Assembly (NCBI RefSeq): GCF_040566695.1
Contig: NZ_JBEXAE010000001.1
Span: 124,001 to 188,000, forward strand
Reading direction: 5' to 3'
Source: Sediminicola arcticus
GTDB taxonomy: Bacteria; Bacteroidota; Bacteroidia; Flavobacteriales; Flavobacteriaceae
DNA: 64,000 nucleotides
A program made the position numbers and the translations under genes. Every line of letters starts with the position of its first letter. Position 1 is the stretch's first letter. Of this stretch, positions 53,345 through 60,433 are shown one piece after another. Below the pieces are notes generated by a model. It was not told the DNA's origin, made no database searches, and saw only the letters and a program-made list of their open reading frames with translations.

Positions 53345-53889
53345 CAGTTTGGGGTGCTATGGTTCTTTATCTTTTCAAGGGCCTCTTCAGACAGGTTCAA
53401 ACGATAATGGCTCCTGCCAAAACTGTTACGTATCACGGTCACATTTTTCAACAGGACCTCAAGGTTCGCATTGCTAACCTGAAGTTTCCTTTTCAATTCC
53501 AAATTTTCTTTCTGAAGGGCTAGGACCTGTAATTTGGGATCTACATTTGATGCTTCTGTTTTTATAGTGGCCTGACGTTCCAGGAGCAGTTCTTTTTTTG
53601 GGGAGAGGGTTTCCTCGAACAGCAATTGGAGCATGGCGAGCATGGGCTGGGTCTGGGTCTTTTCAATGCTCTTTATAATGGCCACCAACCCATTGACCCG
53701 TTTTTTGATCAGGTTTTCCAGGGTAACTATTTTTGGTCCCAGGGATTCCTTTGGGGATACCCCATTGTCCTCAAAAAAGTCCAGCATGGCTTCCAGAGCC
53801 TCGGTATGGGTACGGGCTATGGAGCGTGAATACCGCTGGAATCGTGCGGCAGTTTTAGCTTTGAACCGTATGTTGGAAAATGTACCCAT
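53344..53889 (-). CDS. BfmA/BtgA-family mobilisation protein
   Basis: This 181-aa protein has a ribbon-helix-helix-like N-terminus (NIRFKAKTAARFQRYSRSI, then THTEALEAMLDFF) typical of BfmA/BtgA, and a coiled-coil C-terminus. Such proteins bind oriT and help the relaxase. It is the first gene of the minus-strand mobilisation operon; the candidate oriT lies just upstream. Confidence 0.82.
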   Translation of the reverse strand: MGTFSNIRFKAKTAARFQRYSRSIARTHTEALEAMLDFFEDNGVSPKESLGPKIVTLENLIKKRVNGLVAIIKSIEKTQTQPMLAMLQLLFEETLSPKKELLLERQATIKTEASNVDPKLQVLALQKENLELKRKLQVSNANLEVLLKNVTVIRNSFGRSHYRLNLSEEALEKIKNHSTPN

Positions 53890-54007
53890 AAATATCTTTA
53901 TGCTTCATTTGCCGCAATAAGAACCCATTTTTACTGGGGTTTCAGGGATTTTGCCGCAAATGGGATCTGTTTTTAAAAAATTAGTAACTTAAATATTATT
54001 TTAAAAT

Positions 54008-54032
54008 ACTGATAATCAATATTTTAAATAAA
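54008..54032. promoter_or_regulatory. Shared tra/mob operator-like block, copy 2
   Basis: ACTGAT-A-ATCAAT followed by ATTTTAAATAAA, nearly identical to 42612-42636 (two mismatches in 25). It lies about 120 bp upstream of the first mobilisation gene, next to the hairpin cluster. Confidence 0.5.
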
Positions 54033-54041
54033 ACCAAAATC

Positions 54042-54133
54042 GTTAACACCGCGACAGCGTGTTACCCTCTTGCTTTTCCTTTTTGTACGCAGGGCGTACC
54101 AAAAATTCCAAACAACGGGACCAAGGTCCGTTG
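54042..54133. other. Three consecutive hairpins, candidate oriT
   Basis: Hairpin 1: GTTAACAC / GTGTTACC (54042-54066). Hairpin 2: TTTTTGTACGC / GCGTACCAAAAA (54080-54105), one bulged base. Hairpin 3: CAACGGGACC / GGTCCGTTG (54113-54133), one bulged base. A run of inverted repeats directly upstream of relaxase and BfmA/BtgA genes is the normal place and form of an origin of transfer. The nick site is not identified. Confidence 0.55.
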
Positions 54134-54367
54134 CCATTCATTGGAATCAATAATTCCTTACCTATTCTATTTTTTGAGGGGTATCATTACCGGCGAAAGT
54201 CAAATAATGGGATAACGATACAAAATAAATGAACTGATTGTCAGCTGTTTGAAGATACAATTTTTGATCAATACTTTACGACAAAAGGGTTTAAAAAAAT
54301 TAGGAAAAACAAAAAGAGATACCCAAATGAAATTAGGTATCTCTAGGATAAAATGATGTGTTTAAGA

Positions 54368-54748
54368 TCAGTACTCTCCGGGAAGCATCAAGGTATCATC
54401 TACAAAAAACAGTCGAAGCTCTTCCAAGAGGAAATCTGTATACTCATATTTCTGTTCCAAGATCAGAACGTCATTTCCGTCACTATAAGTTACAATGGCA
54501 TCACACTTTTTTTTTCCCCTTTCCTGCTCTGAAAACCTTTTTATATCTATTGTGATAAAATAGGATTTGGACTGTAGGCTCTTTGCTATTACTGATGCAT
54601 CGGTCACCAACCAGAAACACTGTGCCACCTCGGCCAGGTATTTAATGCCGTCGGTATATTTGGTCTTCAATAATGGGATCTGAAATATGGTTTCAGAACC
54701 GTTAAACTGTTTCAACCCATCTAGGATCTCGTTTGCTCTCTCGCTCAT
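54368..54748 (-). CDS. DUF6876 family protein
   Basis: This protein of about 126 aa has the DUF6876 pattern: LDGLKQFNGSET, YTDGIKYLAEVAQCFWLVTD, KCDAIVTYSDGND, YTDFLLEELRLFFVDDTLMLPGEY. The family is common near Bacteroidota ICE and plasmid genes; function is unknown. I prefer the ATG at 54748, because homologues start close to it; a start at 54781 would add 11 residues. Confidence 0.75.
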   Translation of the reverse strand: MSERANEILDGLKQFNGSETIFQIPLLKTKYTDGIKYLAEVAQCFWLVTDASVIAKSLQSKSYFITIDIKRFSEQERGKKKCDAIVTYSDGNDVLILEQKYEYTDFLLEELRLFFVDDTLMLPGEY

Positions 54749-54781
54749 AACTTTTGGTTTTAAGGATTTATTAGACTTCAT

Positions 54782-55943
54782 TTAAAATCGATTTACTTAT
54801 TGCATCCAGAGCGTTTTCTTTTTTTGATTTTTTGTAACGCTTCTGTTGAAATGGTCTGTTAAAAGACCATGGTTGTCAATAATCGATTTACTTCCCGCAG
54901 TACCGTCGCTGTTCCTCTTTTTTGATGCTTTGAATGGTCCAATATTCAGTATTGGCAAGACTTATAAAAGGTGGGAGGCACGACCCCGGTTATGCAGTCG
55001 TCCAAGGCTGAATATTGTTGTTTTGCCATCTAAAAAAGGGAACGGGGACGATTAGTAAAGTGTATGAAAAACCATAAGAATCAACCCCCATTGGAAGCGC
55101 TGCAAAAGGAAGGAATGGAATTCCGATCAAGCGGACTCCATCCTATAGGGTGGCCGTATAAATGAAGTGTTCCCGCTCCAGAAAGCATTCTGGAAATGCG
55201 GGAGAGGCGCAATGGTGCGGACAGCCTACTGGGATAGTGTCCAAGACGTTTTTATGAAGCGCTTTGTCCGACATAGAGCAAAGCGGAATGGAGAGGCAAT
55301 GTGCTGGAATGAGTTTTATAATGAACTTATAAAGGACGGCACTAATAGGTGAGTAACTCCAAATTGAAACTGCCAAACAGCACAATTTAAAGTATCTATA
55401 TATTATTTATTAAGCTATTCTGATCCTACAAAAACCCAGTACCAATTGATTTACAGGATTTTTTATTTTTGGGTGACGGATTAGGTGACAAAACACATAA
55501 TCGCTAAATACTCTTCAGTTAAAATTATCAATTTTCATTTTAGTATCTGAACAAAAAACTGTAATTGACTTCTACTTTAATGCTGCCATTTCAATGTTCC
55601 ATGAAATTTCACTTAGATTATTTACTATTTTTATTCAATGTGGAATATAATTTAGCGTAAAAATAAATTAGACAAACTTACTTATATTTTGCGCCTACGA
55701 TTCTATTAAGGATAACATTTCGATTATAAAATGATTGAAGAAAACCAAAATAGATTAAAACATTAGAAAACGGGCTTACGGATCAAAATAGACAACTTCT
55801 GCCTAACCCATATATCTAAGCACCCGACGAACTTTATCCTCCAACAAAAAAAATGATATATGAGGAATTTCAAATACCGTATTTTCTAGAAAATTTAGGC
55901 TTTAGTTTTAAAATAACTCGCTTTTTATTATTCCTCGTATTTT
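54782..55943. other. Long non-coding stretch with unusual hairpins
   Basis: No convincing gene is seen over about 1.1 kb. The first part (54880-55330) is GC-richer than its flanks and holds several inverted repeats: CAATATTCAG (54940-54949) / CTGAATATTG (55008-55017), and the nested stem CCCGC-CCAGAA...TTCTGG-GCGGG (55172-55202). A 12-nt direct repeat ATCGATTTACTT occurs near 54785 and 54882. Two GGTGAC copies lie at 55472 and 55484. It may be the scar of an older insertion or the edge of the conjugation core. Confidence 0.45.
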
Positions 55944-56018
55944 ATGTTTAGTAATTCTGCAGTTTGGCACATTTCAAATTACGGAAGTAATTATCACTTT
56001 AATAAGTTCAACATTACT

Positions 56019-56237
56019 ATGGCAAAGTCTACTTTATCTTCTTTCCATTCGAAATTGAAAAAACGAGTACAATTATCAAAAATTAGAGAAAATTATTTAT
56101 CAAAAAGTTCAAAAGTTAAAGACTTTAATATAAAATTTAATGACTGCGAGAATAAGTATCCAATTTATATCATTAATAAAAAAGACCCTTTAAAGAATTC
56201 AACCAACCCCTCCCCTTATGCTTATTGTCTTTTATGA
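56019..56237 (+). CDS. Possible small protein, unknown
   Basis: This frame of 72 codons starts at an ATG (MAKSTLSSFHSKLKKRVQLS). It is basic at the N-terminus and polar after it. A longer frame begins at 55944. No family, ribosome site or conserved motif is visible, so it may be chance or a gene relic. Confidence 0.22.
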   Translation: MAKSTLSSFHSKLKKRVQLSKIRENYLSKSSKVKDFNIKFNDCENKYPIYIINKKDPLKNSTNPSPYAYCLL

Positions 56238-56461
56238 GGCAACACGCATTTAAGCTTCGTAGTCATCAATCAATTCAATGGCATATACCATTCTTACATT
56301 TCTTTCTTGCCTTTTAAAATGCAACCTATTTGCTATCTAAAGACAATTAAATTCCAGTTTATCCGATCTATTTCTTCTTTAAACTAATATTTTATCCTCT
56401 ACTTGGAATCCTTAGAATATAGTTCAATATTGTAGTAATAATCACTTCTAGAATTTCAGCG

Positions 56462-56905
56462 ATGGACACAGAACTTATTAAGCTTAAAACAAAACAAGAG
56501 ACTTCATCTAGAGCTAATTCACAATTCATAAAAGAAACCTTTTTGAAAGCTTGTAGAACTTTGGATGCCTCCCTCTTTGAACCCTTAATTGATGAAGAAC
56601 AGTATTTTCAGGATTTAGACAAATACAGGTTTTTACATTCTATGAAAAAACAGTTCGATTATTTAAGGGGAAGAGGTGTAAAAAAAGTGGAACTAGTTAT
56701 GGGAACTTGTAAAATGTGTTTCAAAGGGGATACAGTACACGAGTTTTATGTTGTACCTAACGAAGGCAAGCCAGCTTTCGCCTATAATATACAAGAGCTG
56801 CAAATGGAAATAAAGGATATTTTTAGATGTAATTATAGCGATGGTTATGAAAGGGATATTAAAAAAAATAGAGACCCTAATCTAACCTGGATTGATTATG
56901 ATTAA
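56462..56905 (+). CDS. Unknown protein, paralogue A of a tandem pair (147 aa)
   Basis: This protein is similar to its downstream neighbour: both have FL/FI-x-x-C-x-x-LDAS-hh-EP-h-hDE, then a LDKYxFL motif, then a C-x-x-C pair (here GTCKMCFKGD, about 81-90) and a PAFAYNI strand. The layout resembles a small SnoaL/NTF2-like fold with an added Cys pair. The role is unknown. Confidence 0.58.
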   Translation: MDTELIKLKTKQETSSRANSQFIKETFLKACRTLDASLFEPLIDEEQYFQDLDKYRFLHSMKKQFDYLRGRGVKKVELVMGTCKMCFKGDTVHEFYVVPNEGKPAFAYNIQELQMEIKDIFRCNYSDGYERDIKKNRDPNLTWIDYD

Positions 56906-56946
56906 AATTTCTTTCAAGCTTTAAAACCCAACGCTATTTTTTCCGC

Positions 56947-57387
56947 ATGAAAGAATCTCCAATTATTGAGAAGTTCATTGCTTCCTGTGAAAAACTGGAT
57001 GCAAGTATTTTAGAGCCCTATCTCGATGAAAATGTCATTTTAAACGGTTTAGACAAATACAATTTCCTAGAATTTCTTCATAGACTTTTTGCTAAAGCAA
57101 GAAAAGATGAACTGATGAAATTAGTGATGGTGAAGAAATACTGTTTGTCATGCCATCCAAACAAGGAAATACTTGAATTCTATTCCAAAGAAACGAAGGT
57201 AGAGTATTACAGGTACTTACCCTCAAGAAAAATTATAAAACCAGTCTTTGCCTTTGCAATAATCAATGATTCTATAAATCAATTTGATGTGGAACCATGT
57301 ACTCAAAGCTGGGGAAATTCAGCCAAAAAAAGATATGTTGATTTAATGAACTTAAGAAAAAGAATCACGGGTAACCTCCGAAACTAG
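56947..57387 (+). CDS. Unknown protein, paralogue B of a tandem pair (146 aa)
   Basis: Shares with paralogue A the CEKLDASILEPYLDE and LDKYNFLEF motifs, the Cys pair (YCLSCHPNKE) and KPVFAFAI. The gene lies 41 bp after paralogue A, so tandem duplication and co-transcription are likely. Its last 36 bp overlap the end of the convergent WYL gene. Confidence 0.58.
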   Translation: MKESPIIEKFIASCEKLDASILEPYLDENVILNGLDKYNFLEFLHRLFAKARKDELMKLVMVKKYCLSCHPNKEILEFYSKETKVEYYRYLPSRKIIKPVFAFAIINDSINQFDVEPCTQSWGNSAKKRYVDLMNLRKRITGNLRN

Positions 57388-58317
57388 TCCACTGAATTTT
57401 TCTTTTATGTAATTCCTAAGTGCTAGTGGCTCCACTAATATAATTTCCCCCAATTGAGAAACTATAGTCTTAATTAAATCATAGTTAGGCACTAACACAT
57501 AGGTGACCATAGTGTAAGTAATCTTTTTCTTTGTGTTAAAATTAATCAACTCTTTGGTTTCACCGGTAATAGTCTGTGAATAATGGAGCTTCTTTGCCTT
57601 TAAATAATTGAGATAAAAAGAGGAAACCCAAAATTTAATAAGTTGAGGCTTTACTTTCCCATCCTTAAAATATTCTTCTAGGGGTTTGGCAGCACCAATT
57701 CTTCTTTTAAAGAGTTCAATTACCTCCCCAGCTCCTTGAACTTGATCAGGATTGAATTTTTCAAGATGAATCAAATTATTCATTCGATCGATACCAAAGG
57801 TCCTAAATTCATTAATATTTGGGGCATAACTATGTAGATGCCATTTACCTTGATATTCCTTTAAAACCAATGGGAATACTTCCCATGTCTTTGGCTTAGA
57901 ATGTTCTTTGGTTTCAGATGTGTATCCTTTATGATGAAATTGAATTTTATAAAAATCATTAACTGCTTCAAAAAGTGATGGAAGTAATTCTATACCCTTT
58001 AGTAGTGGTGTAGTAATAAGCCCATCTACATTCTTTGATTTGGGTAATTTTGACAAAACCATAAAATCATGGTACCGCTCTAAAAGATCTTCCTTATAAT
58101 CGGAGTTTAACAAAAGGTAGCCTCTATTTTTTGTGGGGTTTTCAATCTCAAAACCTAGATCTCTAAGAATATTGATATCCCTGGCAATGGTTCTTTGACT
58201 TTCAACTACCAGTTCTTTTTGTTCTAGAAATTCTAAAATTTCAGAAGAGGAACTAGGCTTATTAGACAATAGGTTCTTGATTAAAACAAGTCTTTGAATA
58301 TTTGGATATTTTGCCAT
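57352..58317 (-). CDS. WYL-domain transcriptional regulator
   Basis: This 321-aa protein has an N-terminal winged HTH (IQRLVLIKNLLSNKPSSSSEI, then RTIARDINILRDLGFEI, about 7-58) and a central WYL domain (KWHLHSYAPNINEFRTFGIDRM, about 155-176; WHL in place of WYL). WYL proteins sense nucleic-acid-type ligands and often repress defence or mobile-element genes. It is divergent from the nucleotidase gene, with an 81-bp gap, and may control it. Confidence 0.84.
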   Translation of the reverse strand: MAKYPNIQRLVLIKNLLSNKPSSSSEILEFLEQKELVVESQRTIARDINILRDLGFEIENPTKNRGYLLLNSDYKEDLLERYHDFMVLSKLPKSKNVDGLITTPLLKGIELLPSLFEAVNDFYKIQFHHKGYTSETKEHSKPKTWEVFPLVLKEYQGKWHLHSYAPNINEFRTFGIDRMNNLIHLEKFNPDQVQGAGEVIELFKRRIGAAKPLEEYFKDGKVKPQLIKFWVSSFYLNYLKAKKLHYSQTITGETKELINFNTKKKITYTMVTYVLVPNYDLIKTIVSQLGEIILVEPLALRNYIKEKFSGLVSEVTRDSFS

Positions 58318-58330
58318 TTGATTTTAAGTG

Positions 58331-58363
58331 GACATGATTTGTCTAAGGTACTACTTAAGTTTG
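58331..58363 (+). promoter_or_regulatory. Promoter/operator candidate between WYL and nucleotidase genes
   Basis: GACA-N5-TGTC (58331-58343) lies just upstream of TAAGTTTG (58356-58363), which fits the TAnnTTTG -7 element. The inverted repeat would overlap the -33 zone and is a plausible operator for the WYL regulator. Confidence 0.4.
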
Positions 58364-58398
58364 CAAAGTAAAAAGGTAATTAACTAAATAAAAAAAAG

Positions 58399-58851
58399 AT
58401 GCAAAAAAAAGTTTATATCGATCTAGACGGAGTTATCGCGGATTTTGATAGAGGAAGAAGAGAACACCCAATGGCAAATATTACTCCCTATAAGGGAAGG
58501 CCCGATAAATTGCCAGGTTTATTTAAAGATTTAGAACCTATTGAGGGGGCTATTGAAGGGGTTAATAAATTGCTTGATGCTATTCATTTTGACGTGTATT
58601 TTTTATCAACAGCTCCTTGGGATAATCCAGAGGCATGGACTCACAAAAGGTTATGGATTGATAAATATTTTGAGACTAAAAAAATTAAGAAACGGTTGAT
58701 TTTGTGTCACCACAAACAACTATTAATCGGGGATTTTTTGATTGATGATAGAGAGTTTAATGGCGCTTCAGAATTTACTGGAGAATGGCTTGAATTTGGA
58801 AGTGAACGATTTCCTGATTGGAGTGCTGTATTGAATTATTTAAATGCTTAG
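58399..58851 (+). CDS. 5'(3')-deoxyribonucleotidase (NT5C, HAD family)
   Basis: This 150-aa HAD phosphatase has motif I YIDLDGVIADFD (about 6-17), motif II FLSTAP (about 67-72) and a late acidic motif IGDFLIDDR (about 111-119). The family removes phosphate from deoxynucleotides. Next to a WYL regulator it could deplete dNTPs, but housekeeping nucleotide salvage is equally possible. Confidence 0.83.
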   Translation: MQKKVYIDLDGVIADFDRGRREHPMANITPYKGRPDKLPGLFKDLEPIEGAIEGVNKLLDAIHFDVYFLSTAPWDNPEAWTHKRLWIDKYFETKKIKKRLILCHHKQLLIGDFLIDDREFNGASEFTGEWLEFGSERFPDWSAVLNYLNA

Positions 58852-58868
58852 TAATCCAAATTCGGTAT

Positions 58869-59048
58869 ATGGAATATTTAATAATGTACATAGCTATGGG
58901 ACTATTTATAAGTATAGTCTTATCAGAATTCGATAAATGTAATGGTGAGGAACAAAAGGATGAAAATATTACAAATCAGGACAGAGTTCTATATATAATA
59001 ATATGGCCTTTCATGCTCGGCGCAATTATTTATTATTTAAGAAAATGA
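58869..59048 (+). CDS. Small two-TM protein
   Basis: Starting at the ATG at 58869 it encodes about 59 aa with two helices (LIMYIAMGLFISIVL and LYIIIWPFMLGAIIYYL) joined by a charged loop. A longer frame from 58818 would overlap the nucleotidase gene. Function unknown. Confidence 0.5.
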   Translation: MEYLIMYIAMGLFISIVLSEFDKCNGEEQKDENITNQDRVLYIIIWPFMLGAIIYYLRK

Positions 59049-59075
59049 CAAACTTAAAACTATAAACCAGGAAAA

Positions 59076-59564
59076 ATGGAAAAGCAATCGTATAAAAAGA
59101 TCACACCACTTCGTTATGTATATCATGTTTCTTATGCCTTTTGTAGGGAAGGTATAGAGAAAAACGGACTGTTGGCAGCATATAGTAATATAAATAAGTC
59201 GTATTGTGTTTTTTCTCATAATGCGGGGTATCCAAGCATGAGGTGGTATCCGTTCTGTTTTGATGATTCCTTTTACTGGAAGGCGGCGGCAAAATTTGAT
59301 TCTAGGGAATATGAATTCATGTATTTTATGATGAAGTATGGCTATGATTTTTGGCAGATTGATACAAGGAAAATAGATAATGAATGGTTTATTGATAAAT
59401 ATGGAATGCAAGATTTTTATGACGGAATTTCTTATCCCTTTTTGATAGTTACGTTCGATAGTATTCCGAGAAAGGCCATAAGAAGATTTAATTTTCATGA
59501 AACCCCTAAAGTTTTAAAAAGAGAAGGGGTAGCTCATGTGGAAGGATATTTTAGGGCTGCTTAA
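59076..59564 (+). CDS. Unknown protein, possibly ADP-ribosyltransferase-like (162 aa)
   Basis: The start PLRYVYHVSYAFCREGIEKNGL resembles the YHVT...I...GL entry of ART-fold proteins (DarT, Tpt1-like). The middle is rich in Tyr and Phe (REYEFMYFMMKYGYDFWQID), and a Glu or second motif cannot be placed with confidence. No antitoxin-like gene is obvious beside it. Confidence 0.48.
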   Translation: MEKQSYKKITPLRYVYHVSYAFCREGIEKNGLLAAYSNINKSYCVFSHNAGYPSMRWYPFCFDDSFYWKAAAKFDSREYEFMYFMMKYGYDFWQIDTRKIDNEWFIDKYGMQDFYDGISYPFLIVTFDSIPRKAIRRFNFHETPKVLKREGVAHVEGYFRAA

Positions 59565-59608
59565 TGCCAGTTTGAGATTATAGAATATAAATTAATAGAA
59601 AAAAAGAT

Positions 59609-59830
59609 ATGGATAAAAATAAAATAAATCAGTCTACAGTTCGTTTTTTAAAAGGTAGGTATAAAAAGCTCTCTACTAAAGAAATAATGAAACTAGCATA
59701 TAAGATTACCAAAAAGTATCTTATGGAAAATCAAGAAAGATTAGAAAAAGATGCAAAATTAGATAAAGTGCTTTTTGAAGAGGCAATTTACAAAGAGTTT
59801 CTTTCGGTAAAAATATTAGGAGCAATATAA
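59609..59830 (+). CDS. Small basic protein, unknown (73 aa)
   Basis: This helical, Lys-rich protein (STVRFLKGRYKKLSTKEI, ITKKYLMENQERL) has no membrane segment. It is 44 bp after the previous gene and could be its small partner. No family is recognised. Confidence 0.5.
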   Translation: MDKNKINQSTVRFLKGRYKKLSTKEIMKLAYKITKKYLMENQERLEKDAKLDKVLFEEAIYKEFLSVKILGAI

Positions 59831-59904
59831 ATCAATCCACAGTTTGTTGGGTAACAAGTAAGTTCTAAAAAAATCTTTAAGCTTAAAGTGGTTAAAAACA
59901 TATT

Positions 59905-60318
59905 ATGATTAAACAAACCATAATTGATGGCGAAAAATGGCAGGTGTATTTATCTGAAGATAAACAGTTATCTTTTGCGTATCTGGTACCACATGAAAAA
60001 TCACAATGGAAAACAAATCCATTATGGCATGACTGGGATTACGAAAATAATGAAGAGGAATGGTCCTATTCAATGAGAGATGTTTCAAAAATACATCCAA
60101 TGCGATTAAAATCGTTATTATTTAAATTGATAGTAAATATAATAAAGGAATCAAAAACCACATTTTTTTATTTTAAACCAACCAGTAAACAAAGGGGAAC
60201 TATTTATTCTAACCTGGTAAATAAAATATTACAAGAATTGGGATCAAAATGGGTCGGACAAATTATTGATAACAATTGGTTTTACTTTAATAAAATTGAA
60301 AAACAATACCTTAACTAA
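59905..60318 (+). CDS. Unknown protein (137 aa)
   Basis: This soluble protein has an aromatic, acidic segment (NPLWHDWDYENNEEEWSYSM) and a C-terminal GNAT-like feel (KPTSKQRGTIYSNLVNKILQ), but no clear acetyl-CoA loop. It is AT-rich like its neighbours. No function can be assigned. Confidence 0.5.
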   Translation: MIKQTIIDGEKWQVYLSEDKQLSFAYLVPHEKSQWKTNPLWHDWDYENNEEEWSYSMRDVSKIHPMRLKSLLFKLIVNIIKESKTTFFYFKPTSKQRGTIYSNLVNKILQELGSKWVGQIIDNNWFYFNKIEKQYLN

Positions 60319-60433
60319 AATTAAAAGAGGATAATAGTTGTCAAAGCCATTTTATATTAAACAAAAGGATAACAGGTCTCTTTACTTAGGAGTATCATAG
60401 ATCAAAAAGAATCGCATATATAAAATCAATCAA

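Larger units (their letters stand above)
53890..54367. other. Upstream region of mob operon with candidate oriT
   Basis: This 478-bp gap contains the shared operator-like block (54008-54032) and three hairpins (54042-54133). The remainder to 54367 shows no gene. Confidence 0.55.

Noticed and set aside
54846..55055. 69-codon frame downstream of the DUF6876 gene region
   Set aside because: Low-complexity composition, overlap with inverted repeats and no family resemblance.
55143..55385. Overlapping frames on both strands
   Set aside because: They cover a nested hairpin and show no coding signal; both are probably chance.
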